Both the position numbers and the translations under genes were made by a program. From assembly GCA_903927025.1 (NCBI GenBank), contig CAIYLG010000014.1:186001-250000 (forward strand): a stretch of DNA of 64,000 bases, in the 5' to 3' direction. The number at the start of each line of letters is the position of its first letter. The first letter of the stretch is position 1. This document shows positions 17,031-24,787 of this stretch, piece by piece. The notes under the pieces were generated by a model. That model was given only the letters and a program-made list of their open reading frames with translations. It did not search any database and was not told where the DNA came from. The DNA comes from an uncultured Armatimonadota bacterium (GTDB lineage Bacteria > Armatimonadota > Fimbriimonadia > Fimbriimonadales > Fimbriimonadaceae).

Positions 17031-17355
17031 AGCGCGGGCTTCAGCACGCTTGCACCCCGAAACTTCAGTTCGGGGTCTTGTAGGAGCGCAGTGGGGTTAT
17101 CGCCCAAGAGACCCGGATTCAAATCCGGGCCGCAAGCGTGATAAATCCCGCGCTCCTTGGGTTCGCGACCAACTGAAGGAGCGCGGGCTTCAGCAAGCGT
17201 GCACCGCGAAACTTCAGTTCGGGGTCTTGTAGGAGCGCAAAGGGGTTATGGCAAAAGAGACCCGGATTCAAATCCGGGCCGCAAGCGTGATAAATCCCGC
17301 ACTCCTTGAGTCCGCGACCAACCGAATGATTGCGGGTTTTCAACACGCTTGCTCG
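17028..17355. repeat. Tandem 149-bp hairpin-rich repeats (two full copies plus a fragment)
   Basis: Copy 1 is 17028-17176, copy 2 is 17177-17325, and a degenerate third copy runs to about 17355. Each copy is a ~130-bp element plus a ~19-bp spacer. The element has imperfect terminal inverted repeats: AGGAGCGCGGG (17028) with CCCGCGCTCCT (17147-17157), and CACGCTTGC with GCAAGCGTG (17132-17140). Inside are two hairpins, CCCCGAA/TTCGGGG (17055-17075) and CCCGGAT/ATCCGGG (17112-17129). The core AGGAGCGC recurs inside each copy at +54. The layout resembles REP doublets (REPINs) or a small MITE. No transposase is present in the window. Confidence 0.75.
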
Positions 17356-17377
17356 CAACCCGGAGGGCAGAACCGGA

Positions 17378-17863
17378 TTAGCCTACGACCTGCGCGGGCG
17401 ACTCCCTAAACCGCATCTTGAACTCACGGTAAATCAGCATGACTACGACAAGGTCGAGGGCGCCGAATGCGGCGGTTACGATCTCTTGCCGCATAGCAGC
17501 TCGAGTAACCTCAACTACCGTGAACACGGTGAGGACTCCGATGAGCCACAAGTAGGCCCAACGGTACCCTTTGAGGATCGCGGCGATGAGGAAGACTTTG
17601 ATGCCACCGTGGACCATCAGATAGGCCGCAGTTCCCATCGAAGGGTGGGTGGTGACTGTCTCCGCCAACCGACCCAACCTGCCCGACATCGCCTCATGAT
17701 GCCGAAAGGCCTCGTGCTGTGAGGCTAGCAGGAGTAGGCGTTGAACCTTGAACGGCATGGTCAGAGCAATGCCTCCTAGGACTTCAAGCAAAGAGTCAAA
17801 GCCTTTGATCGCCATGCCGACGCGGAAGAAAAGCTCAGTCAGTCGGTCAGAACGCGTGCTCAT
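17378..17863 (-). CDS. DUF2127 membrane protein
   Basis: 161 residues. The N-terminal helix FRVGMAIKGFDSLLEVLGG, the central HGGIKVFLIAAILKGYRWAYLWLIGVLTVF segment and the terminal ALDLVVVMLIYREFKMR match the layout of DUF2127, a family of small predicted integral membrane proteins with four helices. The family has no established function. It lies downstream of dnaN but beyond a clear terminator, so it is probably transcribed on its own. The start ATG at 17863 is the only good one. It is preceded by no clear Shine-Dalgarno sequence. Confidence 0.75.
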   Translation of the reverse strand: MSTRSDRLTELFFRVGMAIKGFDSLLEVLGGIALTMPFKVQRLLLLASQHEAFRHHEAMSGRLGRLAETVTTHPSMGTAAYLMVHGGIKVFLIAAILKGYRWAYLWLIGVLTVFTVVEVTRAAMRQEIVTAAFGALDLVVVMLIYREFKMRFRESPAQVVG

Positions 17864-17891
17864 CAGTCTTTACACGGGCTTAAAATGAGAG

Positions 17892-17923
17892 CGGTTGCCA
17901 GAAAACAATGTTCCTGGCAACCG
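17892..17923 (-). terminator. Terminator of dnaN
   Basis: A perfect 10-bp stem (CGGTTGCCAG / CTGGCAACCG) with a 12-base loop lies 18 bases after the dnaN stop on the minus strand. It is followed by CTCTCATTTT. Confidence 0.7.
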
Positions 17924-17940
17924 AAATGGGGTTTGTCGGC

Positions 17941-19041
17941 TTAGGCGAGTGCCATCGGCATGATCACGCAGAAGTAACCGTTATCGTCCGCAGGTCTGAA
18001 GATAGCAGATCGTGAACTCTCCGTCATTTCAATACGAACACCAGGACCTTCGATGGGTCCAAGCGCCTCTTGGACATACTTGCCATTGAAGGCAATTTCC
18101 ACATCGCCGTTGCTGGAGATCATCGGCACTTCTTCTTTGCCCTCGCCTTTCTCTTCGGATCGAGCGGCAAGCACGATCTGGTCGCCGTCTCCCTTGAACC
18201 GAACTCGGCTAGCATTGTCTCGTGCAAAAATCATGATTCGACGGACCTTCTCTCCGAGCTGGTCTGCCTCAACACTCCACACTCGGGTGCTTTCCGCCGG
18301 GACAACGCGCTCCCAGTTTGGATATGTGCCGGCGAGAAGCTGGCTCACAACCTTTGCTCCACCCGACTCCACGCCTATTCGGCCAGCGCCAAATCGGATC
18401 TCGATATCCGCATCGTCCGCAATCGGAAGTGCCTTAATCGACTTGAGCGCCTTTTCGGGGACCACCGCATTGATGCTCGTCCCAATACCTTCCTGGTCGA
18501 TTTTTCGAACCGCGAGGCGGTGGGTATCTGTGGCGGCGAGCGTCAGCGTCTTTCCGTTGTAGGTGAAAAGAACTCCGGTGAGAACCGCTTTGTGCTGCTC
18601 CTGAGTGACTGCGAAGATCACGGAATCGACTGCCTTTCGCAAGGTGCCCATCCTGAGCGTCAGCTCGCCTTCGCCGCCATAAGCTGGGGGCTCAGGAAAG
18701 TCTTCCGCATCAAGGCTAATCATCCGATACTCGGAAGCGCCCTGTCTGAGCAGAACCTGATTAGCGTCAATCGTGGTGAGCTCGATGTCTCCGTCTGGCA
18801 TCGAACTGACGATGTCAGACAGGAGTCGAGCCTGAAGGCAGATTGCCCCTGGTTCGGAGACGAGGCAGGCCACTTCACGAGTGACCCACATTTCACCGTC
18901 GCATCCCATCACCGTGATGAAGCCGTCTTTTGCTTCAATTTTTAGGTTTTGGAGAATGCTGACCGACGTGCGGACACTCGCAGCCGCGGTAGCGGCGCTA
19001 ACGGCCTCAAAGAACTCCTTGCGTGGACAATCAAGCTTCAT
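17941..19041 (-). CDS. dnaN: DNA polymerase III beta subunit (sliding clamp)
   Basis: 366 residues, the usual length for the beta clamp. Three repeats of the clamp fold can be followed. The first begins MKLDCPRKEFFEAVSAA; the second carries AVTQEQHKAVLTGVLF and AATDTHRLAVRK, the most conserved part of the family. The third ends YFCVIMPMALA, matching the typical C-terminal 'IMPM' strand that contributes to the peptide-binding pocket. The clamp encircles DNA and tethers polymerase and other partners. The gene lies 14 bp after the sigma-partner gene on the same strand, away from any dnaA in the window. Cotranscription with the ECF sigma gene is possible; TAGACC 10 bases before the ATG could also serve as its own -10 box. 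Confidence 0.95.
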   Translation of the reverse strand: MKLDCPRKEFFEAVSAATAAASVRTSVSILQNLKIEAKDGFITVMGCDGEMWVTREVACLVSEPGAICLQARLLSDIVSSMPDGDIELTTIDANQVLLRQGASEYRMISLDAEDFPEPPAYGGEGELTLRMGTLRKAVDSVIFAVTQEQHKAVLTGVLFTYNGKTLTLAATDTHRLAVRKIDQEGIGTSINAVVPEKALKSIKALPIADDADIEIRFGAGRIGVESGGAKVVSQLLAGTYPNWERVVPAESTRVWSVEADQLGEKVRRIMIFARDNASRVRFKGDGDQIVLAARSEEKGEGKEEVPMISSNGDVEIAFNGKYVQEALGPIEGPGVRIEMTESSRSAIFRPADDNGYFCVIMPMALA

Positions 19042-19055
19042 AAGTTGCGCTGGGT

Positions 19056-19343
19056 CTACCCTTGGATGGGCAGATGGTATTGGAGATAGGTGGGTGCTGG
19101 TGCCTTAGGCTCAATCGCGGCGCCTCTGGCATACAGCTTCATTAGAATTCGTTGGTAGGTTTCCTCGTTGAAGGTGGGGCCTGGATCCTGCTGAAGCAGG
19201 TCAACAGTCTGGCGAAGTGAACTCATCTCCGCCTTCATCAATGGATCCGCCTCAGCGGCAAGCTCCATCTGAGCTTCAAGTTCGCTGGGCAAATCTCTCT
19301 CAGCGTACAAATCGACGAGTTTCTTTAGTAGATCGTTGTTCAA
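19056..19343 (-). CDS. Small acidic protein coupled to the ECF sigma gene, possible anti-sigma factor
   Basis: 95 residues starting with TTG; the start overlaps the sigma factor stop in the sequence TTGA, so translation is probably coupled. The N-terminal 45 residues (LLKKLVDLYAERDLPSELE...) look helical, like the cytoplasmic part of anti-sigma proteins. Neither a zinc-binding HxxxCxxC motif nor a membrane segment is present, unlike classical ZAS anti-sigma factors. Position suggests a regulator of the sigma factor; the sequence alone does not prove it. Confidence 0.55.
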   Translation of the reverse strand: MNNDLLKKLVDLYAERDLPSELEAQMELAAEADPLMKAEMSSLRQTVDLLQQDPGPTFNEETYQRILMKLYARGAAIEPKAPAPTYLQYHLPIQG

Positions 19344-19885
19344 GGTGTCCTCTCCATGGCACTTCCTAGCTTGTCTCGTAAAGCTCGCCGACCTCGATAG
19401 AGTCTTGACTTCAGCGCGGGAACGCTAATGTTCAAAATGTCGGCAGCCTCCTTTGCACTCATCTCTTCCAGGTCACAGTAGACCAGCGGCTCTCTATATT
19501 CAAGCGGCAGATCGGCGAGAGCTTGGTGAACGGTGACCCTGAGGGTCGTTCGTTCTTCGGCGCCCGAATACTGTGCGTCCGGTGGCAGCTCCATAAGCTT
19601 GTGCTGCCGCAGCTTGTCGATGCAGAGATTGCGTGCGATTCGAAACAGCCACGTACGGAATGCTCCGTCTGCTCGTAGCTCTGCTGAACGCCGAACGACC
19701 CGTAGAAAGGTTTCTGCGGTGGCATCTTCCGCATCCGTGCGGTTGCCAAGCATTCGAAAGGTGTATCGGAAGATCCGCTCACCATATAGCTCATAGATTC
19801 CGCCAAGCGCAGTGGGGTCGCCCTCGGAGAGGGCGGTGAGCCAGCGCTTCTCGGCCAGTGAGTCTCGTAATGCGTCATTCTGCAT
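19340..19885 (-). CDS. ECF-type RNA polymerase sigma factor
   Basis: 181 residues from the ATG at 19885; a longer GTG frame to 19969 adds a 28-residue non-conserved stretch. Region 2 is seen at YELYGERIFRYTFRMLGNRTDAEDATAETFLRVVR, including the D-A-E-D/E-T-F signature for core binding and -10 recognition. Region 4 is the helix-turn-helix LPLEYREPLVYCDLEEMSAKEAADILNISVPALKSRLYRGR. These two regions define ECF sigma factors. Its small downstream partner overlaps it by 4 bp. The target promoters are unknown. It is transcribed toward dnaN. Confidence 0.9.
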   Translation of the reverse strand: MQNDALRDSLAEKRWLTALSEGDPTALGGIYELYGERIFRYTFRMLGNRTDAEDATAETFLRVVRRSAELRADGAFRTWLFRIARNLCIDKLRQHKLMELPPDAQYSGAEERTTLRVTVHQALADLPLEYREPLVYCDLEEMSAKEAADILNISVPALKSRLYRGRRALRDKLGSAMERTP

Positions 19886-20051
19886 AGGGAAGGACGGGCG
19901 CACCGATTGATTCGATGCGCGGGTTGTCAGTTTAACACCCCACCCGGTCTGATTGCTTACCGTTCGCACCTAACAATAGGCGCAATTGAAAAGCTGGTAC
20001 CGCATGAGATTTTGTCGCTCTCCATCGTATCCTGCTTGGAGGCCGTCTCGC

Positions 20052-20082
20052 AAGAAAAAACACAGGAAGTTGCAGTTTGTGG
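20052..20082 (-). terminator. Weak terminator-like site after the McsA-like gene
   Basis: On the minus strand CACA...TGTG is followed by six T residues a few bases after the stop at 20084. The stem is short, so termination is uncertain. Confidence 0.3.
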
Positions 20083-20083
20083 C

Positions 20084-20419
20084 CTAGAACCCTGTTTCCG
20101 GAACGCTTAGGTTCCAAGGTTTCTCGTCTGGGCGGAACGCTCTATGGATTCCAAAATGAGCCAGGGATGCCTCGCTCAGCATCTCATAGCAGAGGGGGCA
20201 GCCCACTAGGCCCGAATCCACAGCCTGCTCCTCCTTCATGCCGCAGTTTGGGCATTGTCCAGGAACTCGGCGTGCGCGAAGCATGGCGGAGGCAAGGGTA
20301 TGGAGCCCGGCACCGGGAACCGCGCGGTCTGTGCAGACCGTGCACGCCCAGGTGCGGACGCCATCTTGTACGATGCTGAAAGCTGATAACCCGCCGCATG
20401 TGCTGCACGGAGGATTCAG
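20084..20419 (-). CDS. McsA-like double zinc-finger protein, probable CTG start
   Basis: The frame codes for 111 residues with four CxxC pairs. C5/C8 and C26/C29 surround a strand AFSIVQDGVRTWAC, as in the first zinc finger of McsA. C56/C59 and C74/C77 form the second in GQCPNCGM...GLVGCPLCYEML, the McsA pattern. McsA activates the protein-arginine kinase McsB and regulates CtsR/Clp proteolysis in Firmicutes. The UVR domain that ends McsA is missing. No ATG/GTG/TTG precedes the first finger; the only ATG (20284) would delete it. A CTG at 20419 overlaps the ilvE stop as CTGA, so non-AUG initiation by coupling is likely. Other starts (ATT/ATC) cannot be excluded. No mcsB or ctsR is nearby. Confidence 0.65.
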   Translation of the reverse strand: MNPPCSTCGGLSAFSIVQDGVRTWACTVCTDRAVPGAGLHTLASAMLRARRVPGQCPNCGMKEEQAVDSGLVGCPLCYEMLSEASLAHFGIHRAFRPDEKPWNLSVPETGF

Positions 20420-21291
20420 AAGGGAACACCTTCAACCCCCGTTTTTGCTCGGAAGCGGGCCATTAGGTCTCTGGTGACTGGGCCAGGAGTTCCTGCACCA
20501 ATCGGTTTCGTGTCCAGGCTGATCATCGGAATCACTTCCGCAGCTGTGCCGGTTAGAAACGCCTCATCAGCGGCAAACGCATCAAACGTAGACAGGAAAG
20601 TCTCCTCTACGGTGTAGCCCGCTTCCTTTGCGATCTCAATGACCGTGTCTCGCGTGACACCCTTGAGGATGCCGCAAGATGCGTGAGGTGTTCGAATAAT
20701 CCCCTTGGAGATGAGGAAGATGTTGTCGCCGGTACATTCGGCAATCTGGCCGAGAGCATTCAGCATGAGGCCCTCACCGGCACCAGCACGGTTTGCTTCA
20801 GCCTTCGCCAGGATATTCGACGCATATCTACCGATGCACTTGAGCCGAGGATCCAAAGCATCAGCAGAAATCACCCGAATAGATGATGTGACTACGCTCA
20901 AACCCATCTCATAGGCTTCCTGCGGATAGAGCGCGAGTGTCGAAACCATGATCATCACGTTTGGCGTTGTATCGATACCCTTCGGGTCGAGACCTAAACC
21001 CGTTCCGCGAGTGACGTTGAGGCGGATATATCCGTCGCTAATCTGCGCCTGGCTGCAGACATCAAGAAGGGTCTTTCGGAGCTCTGCACACTCGATATGC
21101 ATGTGAAACCCAAGCAGTCGAATGCCGTGGTAGAGGCGCTCTAGATGCTCATCAAGCTTCCAGACGAGGCTGTTGTATATGCGGATCCCCTCGAAGAGGC
21201 CATCTCCATACAAATGAGCGTGGTCTGCGACGCTCGTCGTAGCGGTCTCTAGCGGCATGACCTGTCCGTTTAGCCAGACTAATTTGGGCAT
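20416..21291 (-). CDS. ilvE: Branched-chain amino-acid aminotransferase
   Basis: 291 residues. It is a class IV PLP-dependent aminotransferase: DHAHLYGDGLFEGIRIYN near the N-terminus, RLNVTRGTG, and the pyridoxal lysine in PRLKCIGRYASN (K151). The signature AGAGEGLMLNALGQIAECTGDNIF follows. The enzyme transfers the amino group between glutamate and the keto acids of Leu, Ile and Val. D-amino-acid aminotransferases share this fold, so the substrate call is likely but not certain. TAAACT lies 6 bases before the ATG. The McsA-like gene follows by a CTGA overlap. Confidence 0.85.
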   Translation of the reverse strand: MPKLVWLNGQVMPLETATTSVADHAHLYGDGLFEGIRIYNSLVWKLDEHLERLYHGIRLLGFHMHIECAELRKTLLDVCSQAQISDGYIRLNVTRGTGLGLDPKGIDTTPNVMIMVSTLALYPQEAYEMGLSVVTSSIRVISADALDPRLKCIGRYASNILAKAEANRAGAGEGLMLNALGQIAECTGDNIFLISKGIIRTPHASCGILKGVTRDTVIEIAKEAGYTVEETFLSTFDAFAADEAFLTGTAAEVIPMISLDTKPIGAGTPGPVTRDLMARFRAKTGVEGVPF

Positions 21292-21297
21292 TTCGAA

Positions 21298-21303
21298 AGT
21301 TTA
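21298..21303 (-). promoter_or_regulatory. -10 box TAAACT of ilvE
   Basis: On the minus strand TAAACT is followed by 6 bases (TTCGAA) and the ATG at 21291. Confidence 0.55.
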
Positions 21304-21350
21304 CTCAATGGCTATATTCTCGCCAATCTGAACTCGTTGACTAGTGCCGC

Positions 21351-21379
21351 AAAGAGCTCGGAACAGATCAGAGCTCTTT
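21351..21379. repeat. Inverted repeat in the ilvE/vanW divergent promoter region
   Basis: Perfect 9-bp arms AAAGAGCTC and GAGCTCTTT with an 11-base spacer sit 48 bp upstream of the ilvE -10 box and about 95 bp before the VanW -10-like box. No T-run follows on either strand, so an operator is more likely than a terminator. Confidence 0.4.
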
Positions 21380-21482
21380 GAAGTCAAATGAATTCTAATC
21401 CTGGGGTTTTAGCGGGGATACAGATTGTAGTTCCATTGCCCTACTTTGGGCGTCAGACCCCTGAGTCGGCTTGTCATAATGT

Positions 21483-22883
21483 ATGGCTGGCGTTTCTGAA
21501 TCGCAAATGAATAAGGTTGTCGTTGGTTTGTTGCTTGGCGTTGGTGGCAGCGGTGGTGTATGCACCGTCGCGATGTCTCGGCATTTGCCGACTATTCGTC
21601 CGAATGTCTTTGTGGCCGGAGTCCCTTTAGGTGGACTTACAGTTGAGGATGCGCGCAAGGCTGTAAGAGTTTGGTGGGAGCAGGAAAAGCTTCATCCCCT
21701 CCGTTTGCATTCCAACGCTGTATCGGGAGAACTCCCTGATATGAGACCAGGTGAATTGGGAGTCGGTGTTGACGACGTTGCGACAGTGGCACGCCTTCCT
21801 ATTCAGGACTCATTCACCGAAGTAAAGGCAAGCGTCACACGCGAGACATTTGCTGAGCAGAAGTTCGATCCCGTTTTTCGGCCGAATGGCGCTGTACCCG
21901 TTGAGCTCGTCAAACTGATTCGCCAGCGGATCGGTAGCCCGCGGCCAGCAAAAGTTTCGTTTGTAAACGGCCAGATCGTAAAGAACGCCGAAGTTACCGC
22001 GAGTGTGCTGGACTTAAATGTGTTGCCAGCAGCCGTTTCGGAAGCGCTCAAAACCAGTTCTCCGGTTGAATTGACGGTCGTGTCCGAGCCAAAGAAGCTT
22101 TCTGATGAGGCGCTTGCTCAGATCACTGAGGTTGTGGCAGAGTTTAAAACGCACTTCCCAAAGAGGCAGTACAACCGCAACCAGAATATCAAACTGGCCA
22201 GCAGTCGCTTAAACGGTGTTGTGCTTATGCCTGGTGACCAGCTGAGCTTTAACAAGACAGTCGGGCAGAGAACGCTTCAACAGGGTTTCATGCTTGCCGG
22301 CGTCTACAAGAACGGCCGACACGATACCGGTGTCGGCGGAGGCATCTGCCAGGTTAGCACGACTCTTTACAACGCTTCGCTCTATGGCAACCTCGATATC
22401 GTTCGCCGATCCAATCACTCCATGCCGGTGGCTTATGTGCCGCTGGGGCGGGATGCGACGGTGGACTATGGTTCTCTGGACCTGGTCATTCGAAACAGCT
22501 ACTCGACCCCGATAGCGGTGACTTCCCAATTTGAGCCAGGAACGTTAACCTTTAGGATCCTCGGAAAGCGAGTGCCAGGGCAGTGGGTGAAGATCGTTCA
22601 GGAAGGCGGTAAATCTTGGGATCGTGCTGTCCAAGTAAAGCAAGATCGATCATTGGCACCTGGTGCCAAAGTTGTGGTTGAGAAGGGAAGCCGGGGCCAC
22701 TCCATTCGAACCTACCGTCTGGTGTACGAAGGTGATTCTGTCGTCAAAAAGCAGTCGCTCGGCTTCAGCTACTATGGCGGTGGAGACAGAGTGATTGCAG
22801 TTGGACCCGGTGCACCGGTTCCTGCCCCATCTCCGTTTGGCGTGAGGCCAGCAGGCGCTGCAACCATGCCTAGACGTGGATAA
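21483..22883 (+). CDS. VanW-family protein with peptidoglycan-binding-like domain
   Basis: 466 residues. A single N-terminal membrane segment (about 10-30, KVVVGLLLGVGGSGGV) anchors the protein. Residues ~40-230 resemble the PG_binding_4/YoaR-type region, with FVAGVPLGGLTVEDARKAV at its start. The VanW domain follows (~235-365): PGDQLSFNKTVGQR, VGGGICQVSTTLYNA and SMPVAYVPLGRDATVDYG are its hallmarks. The C-terminal ~90 residues may be a G5-like extension, ending in a proline/alanine tail. VanW domains occur in vancomycin clusters and many cell-wall proteins, with no defined reaction. CATAAT is at 21475-21480; an ATG at 21507 would fit it better than the one at 21483. The 3' end overlaps the convergent gene by 14 bp. 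Confidence 0.85.
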   Translation: MAGVSESQMNKVVVGLLLGVGGSGGVCTVAMSRHLPTIRPNVFVAGVPLGGLTVEDARKAVRVWWEQEKLHPLRLHSNAVSGELPDMRPGELGVGVDDVATVARLPIQDSFTEVKASVTRETFAEQKFDPVFRPNGAVPVELVKLIRQRIGSPRPAKVSFVNGQIVKNAEVTASVLDLNVLPAAVSEALKTSSPVELTVVSEPKKLSDEALAQITEVVAEFKTHFPKRQYNRNQNIKLASSRLNGVVLMPGDQLSFNKTVGQRTLQQGFMLAGVYKNGRHDTGVGGGICQVSTTLYNASLYGNLDIVRRSNHSMPVAYVPLGRDATVDYGSLDLVIRNSYSTPIAVTSQFEPGTLTFRILGKRVPGQWVKIVQEGGKSWDRAVQVKQDRSLAPGAKVVVEKGSRGHSIRTYRLVYEGDSVVKKQSLGFSYYGGGDRVIAVGPGAPVPAPSPFGVRPAGAATMPRRG

Positions 22884-24750
22884 GGCAGAATCGCTTACCT
22901 TGAACGACGACAGTTCCAAGCTTTTTGAAGTCGAAGAGGCTGTCCTTTGGAAATGCTTCCGGAACTAGAGCGATGATGAAGTCGGCCCCAGTTTTCTTGA
23001 CCGCATCGGCTCTTTCTTGATCGCTCAGCTTCCCGAAGAACACCTGTTGAACCAGGGCTCGCCGCCTGTCGTACTGGGGCGTCTCGCTCCAGTGACCTGC
23101 GTATGTGTAGGCTCCGGTGAGGCCGGAGACGATTGGGTTTAGGTCCGGAATCTGAGGCTCAATGCTTACTTTGCCCGATTCCTGGTCTGCATCCTTGTTG
23201 AATGCCGGGGATGGAATACCCGGGGGAGCAATGACGACGTGTCGGCCGGTCTGCTTGTTTAGATAGCTGACGATCTGCGTCTCATCGGCATCTAGGAAGA
23301 CTGGCTGAACCGAGGTTCGCGAAGTGTTGGCCTGGATAAACTGGAATTCTCGGGAAAGCCATCGGAGTGAAGTTGCGCCTAGGAGCAGGCATGCCAATGC
23401 TGTTCCGAGGATCTTGACGTTCTTTTCCTGCTTGGCTAAGAGCTGCTGCAGTCCGTAAGCGGCAAGAATTGCCCAGGGAATGCTGAGGCCCATCGCCAGT
23501 TTGCGCTGGAAGAGCCCAGGGAAGTAAATCGCGACCGTTCCCACAATCGCCCAGGAGATCACAAGATTCCAAACTGGACGCTCGTCGGCAAGGAGGACGG
23601 TTGCGCCAACCGCCGCGATGAAGGCGATTGCCCAGGTGGCGAAGTCCATGAAGTACACGGCCTTGGCGCCGTCAGTAGGAGCATTCCCGGCGGCAATGAA
23701 CATCGCCAGGAACATAAATGCACACAGCGCGGTGCCGCCGAGGCGCCACTTTCGCTCAGTTTCATCCTTGAATGGCCGCATCGCAAGGCCAGTGAGGGCG
23801 AGAATCGCCATAAGACCATAGGCGGCAATCACGGCACGAAAGTTAGCGGATGGAGTATCAGTCGCGGCTCTTGCCTGAAAGACGGGGTCCAGCTTGTAAA
23901 CGTGAGAAAACCAAAGGGCGGAAGGGATGGCTCCCGCTCCGATGGCTGCCGCTCGAATCACCCACTCCTTAGTCACCTCACGGCGATACGCGGTGGCCGC
24001 CGCAAAGCCGACCATCACGAGGGCAATGATGAGCACATCATAGCTGTGGATATTCATGAGCACCATCAGCGCGATGGCGCCGGGCGCGACTGGCTTCCAA
24101 CTTGTGCGTGCATCCAAGAGCGAGAGGAGCACGAAGAGAATCAGACACAGGCTGACCATGAACAATCCGTTGGTCAGCATGGAAGGGAACACGAACGCCT
24201 CAGGCTGCCAGACGTCTATCGGAAGATGGACGCCGATGATGTCTCCCAAAATCGGAGGCGCAGGTTTAACAACAACTACCCCGAACATGTGCCAAACGAG
24301 AAAGCCGATTCCGCCGCCAACAACGGTAAGCACCATCGCAAGCCTTGTGGTTGTTTCTTCCCACTGGAGTCGGCGCACCAGTTTCATCGCCAAAGTGATG
24401 AACAGAGCGCTGAACGCAAGTCGGGAAATGGTTGATGCCGCACTGATGCCGACGACCTTGGAAATGAGCCCCAGCGCAAAGAAGTACACATTGAGGGTGA
24501 GGCTCGGCTGAGCGTCCGTGGTGAACCTGTTGTCCATCAGGAACCGCCCGTCCATTGCCTGCCTCATCCATGCCGAATAGACCATGTGGTCATCGGTGTT
24601 GTACTGGTAGCCCAAGTACGTTCCCCCTGCCGGAGCGGAGAGCATCCCGATGAGGTATGGAAGGCCTGCAAGGAGCAGGGTGGCAACAATAAGCCCGATC
24701 AGAAATTTTCTTTCAGATCGGGCCGAATTTAGGGTTGTTGTGTCTGGCAC
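22870..24750 (-). CDS. Large polytopic membrane protein, GT-C glycosyltransferase-like
   Basis: 626 residues, GTG start. About 12 hydrophobic helices span residues ~15-470, followed by a ~150-residue soluble C-terminal domain. After the first helix comes NTDDHMVYSAWMRQAMDG; an acidic pair in the first external loop is the usual catalytic site of GT-C-fold glycosyltransferases, which move sugars from lipid carriers. The C-terminal part contains FLDADETQIVSYLNKQTGRH and GADFIIAL, typical of the soluble domain of such proteins. The precise family is not recognised. A glycosyl- or polyprenol-sugar-transfer role in the envelope is inferred. It is last in the minus-strand series that begins at 28284. 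Confidence 0.55.
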   Translation of the reverse strand: MPDTTTLNSARSERKFLIGLIVATLLLAGLPYLIGMLSAPAGGTYLGYQYNTDDHMVYSAWMRQAMDGRFLMDNRFTTDAQPSLTLNVYFFALGLISKVVGISAASTISRLAFSALFITLAMKLVRRLQWEETTTRLAMVLTVVGGGIGFLVWHMFGVVVVKPAPPILGDIIGVHLPIDVWQPEAFVFPSMLTNGLFMVSLCLILFVLLSLLDARTSWKPVAPGAIALMVLMNIHSYDVLIIALVMVGFAAATAYRREVTKEWVIRAAAIGAGAIPSALWFSHVYKLDPVFQARAATDTPSANFRAVIAAYGLMAILALTGLAMRPFKDETERKWRLGGTALCAFMFLAMFIAAGNAPTDGAKAVYFMDFATWAIAFIAAVGATVLLADERPVWNLVISWAIVGTVAIYFPGLFQRKLAMGLSIPWAILAAYGLQQLLAKQEKNVKILGTALACLLLGATSLRWLSREFQFIQANTSRTSVQPVFLDADETQIVSYLNKQTGRHVVIAPPGIPSPAFNKDADQESGKVSIEPQIPDLNPIVSGLTGAYTYAGHWSETPQYDRRRALVQQVFFGKLSDQERADAVKKTGADFIIALVPEAFPKDSLFDFKKLGTVVVQGKRFCLIHV

Positions 24751-24787
24751 AGCGGCTCGTTAATGGATATGTGTCTGCTGAGTGAGA

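Noticed and set aside
17108-17132. tRNA T-arm in the repeat (CCCGGATTCAAATCCGGG)
   Set aside because: The stem does not give a proper 5-bp T stem with a 7-base T-loop, and there is no acceptor, D or anticodon arm around it.
17028-17325. CRISPR array
   Set aside because: The repeat unit is 149 bp with only two full copies and near-identical 'spacers'; there is no short direct repeat with unique spacers and no cas gene.
17050-17358. Protein-coding ORFs within the repeats (60-79 codons on both strands)
   Set aside because: They are mirrored by the inverted repeats, end or start inside hairpins and recur with the repeat period; no protein-like features.
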